Positions 53,584-64,000 of a stretch of DNA of 64,000 nucleotides are shown one piece after another. The position numbers were made by a program, and so were the translations under genes. Source of the stretch: Unio delphinus (lineage: Eukaryota > Mollusca > Bivalvia > Unionida > Unionidae); NCBI GenBank assembly GCA_029339505.1, contig JAQISU010001235.1, positions 38,464,315-38,528,314 of the forward strand. Reading direction: 5' to 3'. Under the pieces are notes generated by a model. It saw only the letters and a program-made list of their open reading frames with translations. It ran no database searches and had not been told where the DNA came from. Each line of letters begins with the position of its first letter. The first letter of the stretch is position 1.

Positions 53584-56500
53584 ATGAAGGAGTTAAGGAG
53601 AACGCCTTCGAAAAATGCTAAATTCAATACTGATAAGGAGTTTAAGAGATTATTGAAAATTAATCCTAAATTTAATCTCGATAGACCCAAAAAACGTCCA
53701 ATAGACGGAAATATGAAGGAGTTTAAGAGATTATTGAAAATTAATCCTAGATTTAATCGCGATAGACCCAAAAAACGTAACAAAATTAAACCCAAAAAAA
53801 CGTCCAAGAGACGGAAACATGAAAGAGTTTAAGAGATTATTGAAAATTAATCCTAAATTTAATCTCGATAGACCCAAAAAACGTCCAAGAGACGGAAACA
53901 TGAAGGAGTTTAAGAGATTATTGAAAATTAATCCTAAATTTAATCTCGATAAACCAAAAAAACCTAACAAAATTAATCTCAAACGTCCAAGAGACGGAAA
54001 CATGAAAGAGTTTAAGAGATTATTGAAAATTAATTCTAGATTTAATCGCGATAGACCAAAAAAAACGTAACAAGAGATTACCATGGAAAGATGCTCAATT
54101 CAATCTTGATATAGTTTCTAATACACCCAAGAATAAAATTCTTGATAAAGCTATGATTAGTAAAATCAGAGACTGTTTTAATGAATTCAAGCGTGATGGA
54201 GCATCTTATTGTTGGTCAACATTTCGAATTGATGGTGTTGTTGACGCTACCATGAATGATGAAAAAGTAGCAGTGATAATTTCACGTCTTGGGGAAAAAG
54301 GTATTTTTTTCGAATCAAATTCCTTATCCGTGATGATGGAAAATGGATTATTAGGGATAAATTTGAACCCATTCTCAGGGACAAAAAAACTGTCACCGTG
54401 AATCAAGATTCCAAACCAGGAATTTTGACCGGAATTGACAAACCATACTACGAAAGATCTTATCCTGTAACAGCAGTTGTTTACGGGATATATCCGCTCA
54501 ATGAAAAACCTGATATTGCAAAACTAGCACCCATGAAACATTCGACAGGGCTCAATTGTGTAGCAGAACGAATAATGGAACACTTCACAAATGCGTCCCG
54601 GGGAAAGAAACTAACTGATCTAAGACGAAAAAAAATAACCGAGTGGGAGTTAACGGTAAAAGAGCATGGGGCAACAATTCAAGATATAACCAAATTAGAA
54701 ACATCATTGAGATTTCCAATATCGGTAAGAACAATCAACGGTGAAGTATTATACAAAAAGGAACCCCAATTGAAATTATTGATCATAACGAACACACGTG
54801 GTCATCTGCAGTAACAATATTTCCACGGGATAGAACCGTAAAATATCTATCCCAAACCGAAGAGTTTTTTTCAGAGCAGAAATTATTTGATGCTATTTAC
54901 CATTTGAGTAAAAACGATCCTGTGTCAATGTGGCTATTTCATAGTACTTCAGACGAAGAATGTAGATTTAATCAGTTTGTAAGGCCCAACGGAGAATTGT
55001 ACCGTACTGAAGAACTGCATAATCAAATGAAACAACTAGCTAGTGAGTTTTCTGGGGAGGGGGAAGACAACGTTCAATTATTAGCAAAATGTTTTACACT
55101 ACCATCAATTGCAGCACATTTTGCTAGAAAGAAAAACGCGTGGAAACCAGCCCGAAGTGAGTTTTTATCAGATGTAAGATTGTCCTGTCTTGAATACAGC
55201 CATGGAGGATTATGGAATACAAAATACGACCCTGAAACCGTTATTTCAGTTGATATGATTGCGTGTTATCCAGGAAGTTTTCTTGGGTATGGAGAATGCG
55301 AGAAATATTTTAAACGATTTGGACACCCCACACACGAAATGACCCGTGTTGCTATTAATGGACCACTGCCTGATTTCGATTTAACAGGATTCGCTTGTGT
55401 GGTATCATTTGAAATGGCTACAGGACTTCATCCGTGTAGTTATCTTTGGATTGGTAAACACATGTCTGAAAAACACTGGATGCCAATAGTGTTATTACGG
55501 TATATGATTGATTGTAAGATGTTAAAATCATTAATTGTCAGTGAAGCAATTATATCCTATCGAGCACAGAAATCAGTCTGGTCACCACAACCCGATCAAG
55601 AAAAAATAATTAGCGAACAGCGAAAACTGTTTCCTGATTTTAATGAACAACAAATCATGAATTGGTCCAAACAGTTATTTGAAATCAGAAACAACGAAGC
55701 AAAAGATCTTGGACGAAGAATAATCGGTAAATTCACTCAGGGTGGTAAATTCGATAATACAAGATATTCTTCACGGTTAATTATAGACAATGCTGAATAC
55801 GATTTTGTAATCGCGGATTTAACAAATAAGGGCCTATATGTTAATCGTAAGGACGCATTTATGTCCGATGGAACCAAATTGGGTCCAATTGTTACTTACA
55901 ATGATGAATACAATCCGCAGTACACACATTTGAGAGCTTCTATGCTTGGTTATGCTTCTATTAATCTGTTTTCAATGATCAATAAATTTCCTAACACCGC
56001 AGTTAGAGTTGCCACTGATTCATTTTACATAAATAGCAAAATGGCTGATTTTAAGGCTACTGGCAACGAGAATTGGGGGTCATGGAGAATTAAGAAGGAA
56101 ATGCTTCATGATTATATTCAATCAGCAGATGTTAAAATTGAAAATAATTATTTAGAAAGCATTGTGCTAACACCAACACACAGACTTGCAAGAGAAATGA
56201 TACAGCGAGGGGTAAATGCCTGTACCTATCACAGCTTTTTCCGATGGAAGGGAGATAAATGGACTCCTGAGCGTATGGGAGAGAAATTTATTCCTGAAAT
56301 TATCATTTGGGATGAAATAGACACAGTGTCAGAAGATGTATTAAAAATATTTCTTGAGTGGTTGTTATTGAAAAATACAAAAATCGTCATGTGCGGTGAT
56401 CACGGCCAACCACCACCATTTGTCGGTGCATCCCCACATGAATGGCTAAAGGGTTTTGTAGACTATTATGAAGAAATTGATACCGATCATAGATCACTTG

Positions 56501-57349
56501 ATGAAAAATTAAAAGAATTTAAGAAACTAATTAGATTACAACCGGATAGAATCCAGTGTGAAATAGCCCGTGAAATAATTTCGGAAACTCCAATGAATGA
56601 GTTTTGGGAAGCATGGAGACCAAATGATTTGATAATTGCAAGCAGAAAAATAGTCAGGGACACACTTCAGATGAAATTATTTGAATTGCATAAACAAAAA
56701 TTTGCAACACTTCCAGTGCCTCTTTGTTATAGGCCATCGGAAACACGAAAACAGAACATTGAAGTTGATATTCCAGGAAAAAGTGAAAAACAGAATTTAG
56801 TATTAAATGATATTGTGCTGGTTGATATCAATGTCGTTGAAGATGCATTGCGTGCTAATAAATCCCCATGGACGCTAGGATAGGCAGCAACAATACATTC
56901 CTCACAATGATTGACTATATCGGATACAATTGTTTGGATGGTAGATAATCGCATCGAATGGTCAAATATAGTCTATCTTGCAGTATCCAGAGTACGAAAA
57001 ATAAATCAACTTCGAAGAATTGTCGTTGGCGAAGCCAGTGACGATAATGACACCACAATGGATGATATTGATGTTAAAATTATTGATAAAAAACTCTCCG
57101 GTTACAAACAACAAGACAAAAAAAAAAAAAAAACAACGAGAATTTGACATTGATGCTGAATTAATAATCACTTTGAAGAAACAACAGAATAATCACTGCG
57201 CAAGTTGCAATTGTATAATGCGTTGGCAGTATTCGGATAAAGATCCTCGCCAAGTTACCGTAGACAGAAAAAATAACAGTCTCGGTCATGTCAGAAACAA
57301 TGTGATGTTAACTTGTCTTGAGTGCAATAGACGCAACGGCGCTAGTTAA
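53584..57349 (+). pseudogene. family B DNA polymerase - SF1 helicase - HNH fusion (Polinton PolB), interrupted
   Basis: One long gene in pieces. (1) 53584-54070: an Arg/Lys-rich N-terminus with five copies of EFKRLLKINPKFNLDRPKK. (2) 54071-54900: an N-terminal domain (CFNEFKRDGASYCWSTFRID, GILTGIDKPYYERSYPVT). (3) Polymerase core: motif A VDMIACYPGSF (55249-55281), a motif-B-like IGKFTQGG (55722-55746) and motif C ATDSFYIN (56011-56034). (4) SF1 helicase: TPTHRLA (56170-), TYHSFFRW, WDEID (56308-56322), CGDHGQPPP (56392-56418), motif V near 56890-56910 and motif VI YLAVSRVRK (56974-). (5) C-terminal zinc/HNH: CASC, VDRKNNSLGHVRNN, CLECN. Frameshifts occur at A/T runs near 53793, 54058, 54304, 54755 and 57118-57133 (A16). 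In-frame TAG is at 56881-56883 and TGA at 56908-56910, inside helicase motif V. No Walker A loop is found upstream of TPTHRLA. It should copy the element's DNA, probably protein-primed, if intact. Confidence 0.75.
53638..54070 (+). repeat. five degenerate in-gene repeats at the polymerase N-terminus
   Basis: Copies begin near 53638, 53719, 53825, 53906 and 54008, with alternating spacing of 81 and 102-106 bp. The longer units carry an extra AACAAAATTAA-type insert. Each encodes a highly basic 27-35-residue unit with RPKKRPRDGN linkers. Coding slips by one base at A runs between some copies. Confidence 0.85.
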
Positions 57350-58286
57350 GACCATGGGGTGGCAATTGAGTATCCTCGGGTATCACTTGTAATTGTTGTC
57401 TAGTAAAACCCCGCTGAGGGGCAGTTGAATCCAGTTTATAGACTGGAGGTCTACCCGTAGATCGTGTTACACTAGATATCTTGTGTGCAGTAACACTCCA
57501 AATAGGATCAGTAGCCCTTTTTCTGCCCCCTTCAAGCTCTCCTGGTTCGTATAAATACCTCACAATGACATTACTACCAAGAATTGGTTCTTTGAAATCT
57601 TTTTGTGGTTTTTCAGGTATTGACTTCTTTTTAATCGCGTTGATAGGTTTCATGTTGATTGTTCTAGTAATCTCGTTATTCATTGCAGTAATCACAGATG
57701 GTAATCTTTTAACCCATTCACGGGATCTTTTTTCTTGGATGAATTCTTTTGCGTATTGATATCCAAATAACCGCTCAGCAAGGGTTTTATTAAACCGTTC
57801 TACAATTGCCTGATCACGATGTAGTGCAGTATGCCCCCGTCTGATAGTGACATTGTGATATTTCATTGTAGATAACACTGCACCCTGAAATTCCTTGCCA
57901 GGATCAATTTGTAATAGATTTGGCCAGTGCAGAGGACCCTTTCGATAAATCCTTTCAAATGCAGAAGCCACTTCAGGTGATGATTTTGTTTTTAACGGTT
58001 CTGCTTCTTTGTATCGACTTGCAATATCAACTACGGTTAGAGCGTATTTGTAACCATGGTCATGTGGCAAAAATAATAGATCAGCCTGATGAACTTCATT
58101 GGGTCCGGTTACATCAAAATGCGAGACATTAATTTGTTTAGGCGGTGGTAGGTAAATTTGCCATAGTGCCTGTTTAGATAACCAATGAGCCGCAGTGGTT
58201 TTTTTCACTTTTGCAGCGCTAGCGAGTTTATGGATTGCTGATTTACCCCTCCAGTATCCTCTTGGGGAATAATAAATAGATTCCAT
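57342..58286 (-). CDS. Polinton integrase (retroviral-type, rve family)
   Basis: Intact, 314 codons from ATG 58286 (MESIYYSPRG). An ATG seven codons upstream is less likely, as it lies in the end of the neighbouring PLA2-like gene. The N-terminal helix-rich segment (KLASAAKVKKTTAAHWLSKQ) resembles the H-T-rich zinc-binding/HTH region. The DDE catalytic core has Asp69 in HQADLLFLP, Asp128 in LLQIDPGKEF and Glu163 in IVERFNKTLAERLFGYQ, 34 residues apart. The C-terminal module (PIWSVTAHKISSVTRSTG, PPVYKLDSTAPQ) is the chromodomain/SH3-like part usual for Polinton integrases. It joins the element's ends to host DNA. The 3' end overlaps the polymerase gene's 3' end by eight bases, tail to tail. 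Confidence 0.95.
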   Translation of the reverse strand: MESIYYSPRGYWRGKSAIHKLASAAKVKKTTAAHWLSKQALWQIYLPPPKQINVSHFDVTGPNEVHQADLLFLPHDHGYKYALTVVDIASRYKEAEPLKTKSSPEVASAFERIYRKGPLHWPNLLQIDPGKEFQGAVLSTMKYHNVTIRRGHTALHRDQAIVERFNKTLAERLFGYQYAKEFIQEKRSREWVKRLPSVITAMNNEITRTINMKPINAIKKKSIPEKPQKDFKEPILGSNVIVRYLYEPGELEGGRKRATDPIWSVTAHKISSVTRSTGRPPVYKLDSTAPQRGFTRQQLQVIPEDTQLPPHGLN

Positions 58287-58293
58287 GTTGTTA

Positions 58294-58814
58294 TTAATTA
58301 TCAGCACCTAACATCAATTTACTTTTCATAGCCGATTTTATCAAAAATGAAGCCAATTTTTCTTTGAAGGATTTATCAGGAATGGCATTCAACGCATGAA
58401 TTAATTTCACATCTGCTAGATGCCTGTGTTGCAAATTGCTGCTTTTATAAGCAGCATCATGAAGGTGACAGGCCTTATCAATGGCGTTTATTGGTTCTTC
58501 ACCGGGTCGGGGCTGATTTTGATTATTGAGTCTGATATCAAGTCTTGTTCCCGGTCCACAATAACTATACCCTGGAAGGTGTTTTTCTCCTGGATACTTT
58601 GCCCATGGGGTTCCAGGGAGTTTAGTTAGCTTGGCTGCGATATCACCTCCTCGTTTTTTTTTAAAGGTTCCTTGAGTTTAGAAACAAATATAAATTTCTT
58701 TGTACTACATTGCACGCATTTACCAGAAAGCGCTGATCGGTTATTTTATGTTGTAATCGTCGTCAAGTCATCTGTGCCAGTACGTTTCTTACACTTCACA
58801 CAATATAGATCCAT
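58294..58814 (-). pseudogene. zinc-ribbon (DUF5679-like) plus phospholipase A2-like protein, interrupted
   Basis: Starts at ATG 58814. YCVKCKKRTGTDD and, past an in-frame TAA at codon 23 (58746-58748), SGKCVQCSTKKFIFVSK form a small CxxC/CxxC ribbon of the DUF5679 kind. A one-base shift in the run 58654-58662 follows. The next frame encodes a parvovirus-type PLA2-like domain, with Ca2+-loop YCGPGTRLDIRL and the active-site helix ACHLHDAAY (His-Asp pair present), then RHLADVKLIHALN, to the stop at 58294. In parvoviruses and several Polintons such domains help particles cross endosomal membranes. Here that is inference. The gene ends just before the integrase start and is divergent from the ATPase gene with 17 bp between start codons. 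Confidence 0.8.
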
Positions 58815-58831
58815 AATTTATATATAATGGC
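58815..58831. promoter_or_regulatory. 17-bp divergent start region (PLA2-like / ATPase)
   Basis: Only 17 bases (AATTTATATATAATGGC) separate the two divergent start codons, and most of it is a TATA-like sequence. Any promoter elements must overlap coding sequence on both sides, or transcription starts are leader-less. The HNH and pX-like genes show similar TATATAAT strings directly before their ATGs. Confidence 0.4.
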
Positions 58832-59497
58832 ATGAATGTAATTGATTATTCAGCTACCCGACGACGGGAACCTATTAAACACCATGAAATGTTACCGAAT
58901 TCAATTAGAATGATTATAATCGGACCATCTGGAAGCGGAAAGACACAACTGCTACTTAATTTGATAACAAAATGGATGAAATGGGACAAATTGTATTTAA
59001 TAGCCCCGAGTGTAGACGATCAGCGATGCTATGAAGTGCTCAAGGATTTTAACGAGAAAGCAAAAGAATTTGAAATCGATGATGATTTTATTCAATTTAT
59101 TACTGATATTGATGAAGCCCCTTCCGTGGAAGACATCGATGGAAGTATTAACAATTTAGTCGTGTATGACGATATCGTGTTAGATAATCAAAAAAATCCT
59201 GCTAGAATCTTTTCCCGGGGGCGGCACAAAAACACGGACGTGATATATGTCACTCAACGGTACACACAAATACCAAAAGTGATTCGCGATAATTGCAATC
59301 TGCTGTGTGTATTTAACGGAGTTGATACTCATACACTACGAAATATTTGGCAAACTTGGTGCTGCGGTGATATGGATCATAATAAATTTAGAAATTTCTT
59401 TAGTCACGCTCAGTCAAAACCACACGGATTTGTGACAATAAATTTAGCAGACCCGAAGACACGATATCGTATCGGACTTGGTAAAATATTCGGTTGA
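58832..59497 (+). CDS. packaging ATPase, A32/FtsK-HerA type (Polinton ATP)
   Basis: Intact, 221 codons. Walker A GPSGSGKT (residues 31-38), Walker B LVVYDD (109-114) and a conserved sensor-like VTQRYTQIP (140-148). The protein has the length and spacing of the virion DNA-packaging ATPases of Polintons, virophages and large DNA viruses, which pump the genome into preformed capsids. The last 13 codons lie inside the right TIR, so an untranslated copy of them also exists at the left end. The ATG follows a TATA-like string. An alternative start is not needed. Confidence 0.93.
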   Translation: MNVIDYSATRRREPIKHHEMLPNSIRMIIIGPSGSGKTQLLLNLITKWMKWDKLYLIAPSVDDQRCYEVLKDFNEKAKEFEIDDDFIQFITDIDEAPSVEDIDGSINNLVVYDDIVLDNQKNPARIFSRGRHKNTDVIYVTQRYTQIPKVIRDNCNLLCVFNGVDTHTLRNIWQTWCCGDMDHNKFRNFFSHAQSKPHGFVTINLADPKTRYRIGLGKIFG

Positions 59498-59736
59498 AGA
59501 CGTTTCGTTTGGCAAATGGAGGCTTTCTTTATTTTGATTTCATTATTTTTTTCTTTGATTTCATTGATTTTTTCTTTGACTGATTTCATTGATTTTTCAT
59601 TATTATTTTTTGCCTGATTTCATTGATTTTTTTTGCCTGATTTCATTGATTTTTTGCCTGATTTCATTGTTTTAAGCCTTAATCCATTGAAAACTTGTTT
59701 AAAAACGTTGTCCGATACGCCTCCTCTGCTGCTACA
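59458..59736 (-). repeat. Polinton right terminal inverted repeat
   Basis: Inverse of the left repeat. Outer end ...CTCCTCTGCTGCTACA. It overlaps the last 40 bases of the ATPase gene (stop at 59495-59497). Differences from the left copy include the outermost base, a C for T near the outer end, and two transitions in the coding overlap. Confidence 0.92.
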
Positions 59737-59742
59737 GTAGAC

Positions 59743-60440
59743 TTAAACAAGCACACGCCAGGTTAAAGTCAATCTCAAACACAGAAAACGTATAAAAAAA
59801 CATTCTTTTCTGCCATGTAATTTGAGTTAATCCTGATTTTCATGGTATGCCTAAATCAGCATAAAAATCTAAAAGCAACGTTCTGGCACAGAACCCAACT
59901 TGAAGGTAATAAGTAACCTTGACCTCTGATCAAGCAATTCGATGGTATAAACTTAAAATAGTGGAAATGCTAACATTTGAGGATAGAGTAAACAGTTAAA
60001 ACCCAATCACTCTTATAAAACTTTGGTATCAGAAATGTCCATTTTATGCCAGTCAATGATATGCAAAATTAATGCTATTCACCCTTATTCACTAGGTACA
60101 TAACTTATTCACTAGGTACATAACTTATTCACTAGGTACATAACTTCAACAAAACTTCTTTTACAACAACATACAAGAATGGAACCAAACAACCAGTATT
60201 TTCTATGTCAGAAATATGTCATTTTAAATTGACTGTAAAGTTTTTGCTTTTAAATTGAAGCAGATTTATGACACTTTGTTTTAATTCTTTGTTTGATTTT
60301 CAGTAAAGATTTTCAGGTCATTTTTATATCAAGTTTTCCAAAAAAGAATTCTTTTAAGGGACTTTTTACTTTTTGGCTAGTAATGGGGGCATACATGATT
60401 CACAAACACAAATCTAAATTAACTATTTGTTCCTGGTTTG
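59743..60440. other. no gene seen; short triple repeat
   Basis: Host-type AT-rich DNA right of the Polinton. TTATTCACTAGGTACATAAC occurs three times in tandem at about 60083-60144. Nothing coding was recognised. Confidence 0.5.
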
Positions 60441-60665
60441 TAAGCGGTCTATGACGCCAACCTCATCTCTGGTTGCTTTTATGATATTTACGGTGGCGTT
60501 CTACATTTTTTGCTTGACCAATGTATGTTAAAAAACTTACAAGTACCTTCCTGTAGGTCAGTGGTTCTTCTCTTGGGTTATTCCTCCACCAATGTTTTTT
60601 TTTCTCAAAAACTTTACTGGCTGCCATTCATATATAGCCTAAAATGTCTTGCAAAATAGCATTCA
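60441..60665 (+). repeat. tRNA-derived SINE, family B (degenerate)
   Basis: Keeps the order AAGCGGTCTATGACGCCAAC, GTGGTTCTTCTCTTGG, TTATTCCTCCACCAATG and CTGGCTGCCATTCATATATA, with heavy divergence and T-rich insertions. Confidence 0.55.
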
Positions 60666-60736
60666 AGTCCAAACAACCAAACTTGTATTGATCAACATAA
60701 CTGTAGTACAGTGCACTTTTGTGCCCTGGTGAGTGT

Positions 60737-61015
60737 TTGTGTGCGATTTGGATTTTTAACGTTAATAGTTATGTCTAGCACAGGGGCATCATGTTGCAGA
60801 CGTAGAATAATGTCCCACTAAGCCACATCATCCTGACACCAGGCCGACCAGTCCTAACACTAACCTCTAAATGCTAACGTTTTAATGCCGAGTGCCAAGC
60901 AAAGCAGTTGTAAGTACCATCTTCATAAATCTTTGGTTTGTCTCGGCTAGGGTTCGAACCTGCGACATCTCTCATCCAAAGCAGACACTCTTACCGCCAG
61001 GGCAAAAAGAGTGGT
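60737..61015 (-). repeat. tRNA-derived SINE, family A
   Basis: Minus strand head at CCACTCTTTTTGCCCTGGCG with B box GGTTCGAACCCTAGC, then the body to GTTAAAAATCCAAATCGCACAC. The distal part is slightly shortened. Confidence 0.75.
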
Positions 61016-62851
<1,836 letters not shown>

Positions 62852-63439
62852 TTTATAGAACACTTAAACAGCTTCATGTCTTCACTCAGTTTGGTTTGTT
62901 CTTGATTACAGCTTTCATTATTTTTAGTAACTACTGACATATTCAATCATGGATTGGTATAATTCAAATGAATCTAAAAGAGTGTCATGCCAGGATACTC
63001 TCTCTCAAATTTGATAAAATTCTGTTAAGTGGTTACTGAGCAGATATTTAACGTTTTTTTTCTTTCTTCTAATTTTAGTAATTGTGGCCATTCTAAAGTA
63101 ATCATTGGAACAAATCTAAAAAAGCTACAGGACAGAATACTTTTTCAAATCTTATCAATTCAGTTTAACAGTCATTTAAAGGTTATTCTATTATTAGAAA
63201 TGGCAGTTACATTAAACAGTGGATGAGAAACACAGACAAAACTTCAAGCCAGGATGATTTCTCTCAAATTAAGTGAAAATTCTGTTGAGTAATGTTTGAT
63301 GTGTTTAAAAGTTTTCTATTTTTAGAAATGGCAGCAATCTTTTGATTACAGATCAGTCACCTGACTAAATTTGAAAGAACTTCACACCAGGATTCTTTCT
63401 TTCCAATCTTTTCAAATTCTGTTTTGTGGCTTTTTAAAT

Positions 63440-64000
63440 AATAGTTGTCTATTGTTAGTAATGGTGGCCTTATGATGGCAGCTGGTAGCATTTGAACAGA
63501 TTGCCTGTTGTTAGTAATGGCGGCCCTATGATGGCAGCTGGTAGCATTTTAACAGACTGTCTATTGTTAGTAATGGTGGCCTTATGATGGCAGTTGATAT
63601 CCTTTGAATAGACTATTGTTAATAATGGTATCCCTATGATGGCAGTTGGTATCAATTAAATACTGTCTATTGTTAGCAATGGTTTCCTTATGATGGCAGT
63701 TGATATCCTTTGAATAGACTGTCTATTGTTAATAATGGTGTCCCTATGATGGCAGTTGATATCCCTTGAATAGACTGTCTATTGTTAGTAATAGTGTCCC
63801 TATGATGGCAGTTGATATCCCTTGACTAGTCTATTGTTAGTAATGGTGTCCCTATGATGGCAGTTGATATCCTTTGAATAGACTGTCTATTGTTAATAAT
63901 GGTGTCCCTCTGATGGCAGTTGGTATCAATTAAATAGACTGTCTATTGTTAGTAATGGTTTCCTTATGATGGCAGTTGATATCCTTTGAATAGACTGTCT
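63440..64000. repeat. minisatellite continuing past the window
   Basis: About nine to ten copies of a 52-58-bp unit (CCCTATGATGGCAGTTGATA, TCCTTTGAATAGACTGTCTA, TTGTTAGTAATGGTG). Some copies lack the AGACTGTCT segment. Related, older phrases begin near 63000 (CTATTTTTAGAAATGGCAG). The array is cut by the window end. Confidence 0.9.

Larger units (their letters stand above)
44861..59736. mobile_element. Polinton/Maverick, 14.9 kb, both TIRs present
   Basis: A virus-like self-synthesising transposon defined by inverted termini of about 280 bp and the hallmark genes: retroviral-type integrase, protein-primed type family B DNA polymerase, A32/FtsK-type packaging ATPase, adenain-type protease, and major and minor capsid proteins. 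The left half is transcribed on minus (virion genes). The right half has polymerase and ATPase on plus, and integrase and the PLA2-like gene on minus. Flanking 6-mers GTTAAC (44855-44860) and GTAGAC (59737-59742) agree at four of six bases and are only a candidate target duplication. Several genes are interrupted (see entries), so this copy is probably not autonomous as read. Confidence 0.93.

Noticed and set aside
53574..54084. Minus-strand hydrophobic repeats (RFLGLSRLNLGLIFNNLLNS)
   Set aside because: They are the antisense reading of the basic polymerase N-terminal repeats. The plus frame joins the downstream polymerase.
57481..58132. Plus-strand ORFs opposite the integrase
   Set aside because: The minus strand carries a complete integrase with all catalytic residues. 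These are shadows.
58420..58629. Plus-strand 69-codon ORF
   Set aside because: It is antisense to the PLA2-like gene, whose calcium loop and His-Asp motif are clear on minus.

Overview
The window looks like AT-rich, intron- or intergene-like DNA of an invertebrate animal. I lean towards a mollusc or related marine lophotrochozoan, but only because of the general mix of elements: tRNA-derived SINEs, hAT elements, Penelope and non-LTR fragments, many minisatellites and a Polinton. No host exon, rRNA or functional tRNA could be recognised, so the host identity is an inference.

Bases 1-41,900 are almost entirely non-coding and repetitive. They hold two families of tRNA-derived SINEs, called A and B here, with copies on both strands. 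They also hold three hAT-type elements with perfect 8-bp target duplications, two further inverted-repeat elements, decayed reverse transcriptase fragments, a Penelope-type GIY-YIG fragment, microsatellites and about a dozen minisatellites. One minisatellite is 21 almost identical 45-bp units (39,834-40,780). Bases 41,889-44,615 hold a nested insertion: a 2.47-kb ZBED-like hAT transposon inside a family B SINE, with both sets of target duplications readable.

The centre of interest is 44,861-59,736, a complete 14.9-kb Polinton/Maverick, a virus-like self-synthesising DNA transposon, bounded by terminal inverted repeats of about 280 bp. A left block on the minus strand carries the virion module. 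In transcription order from the right it holds an HNH homing-type nuclease, an unknown ORF, a coiled-coil protein, a small basic protein, the double-jelly-roll major capsid protein, a pX-like core protein, an adenain-type protease, a fibre-like protein, a membrane protein and a penton-like minor capsid protein. The right block carries the replication and packaging module: a divergent protein-primed family B polymerase fused to an SF1 helicase and a C-terminal HNH/zinc domain, the retroviral-type integrase, a zinc-ribbon/phospholipase A2-like protein and the A32/FtsK-type packaging ATPase, whose 3' end lies inside the right TIR.

The integrase, ATPase, major capsid, penton-like, membrane, HNH and zinc-ribbon genes are open. 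The polymerase, protease, core, fibre, coiled-coil, small basic and PLA2 genes are interrupted, mostly by single-base changes in A/T runs. The two TIRs remain almost identical. The element is therefore either a young copy that is already damaged or one whose homopolymers were miscalled in the assembly.

Bases 59,743-64,000 return to host-type repeat DNA: SINEs of both families, a degenerate dispersed repeat, a long AT run and a minisatellite that continues past the window edge.
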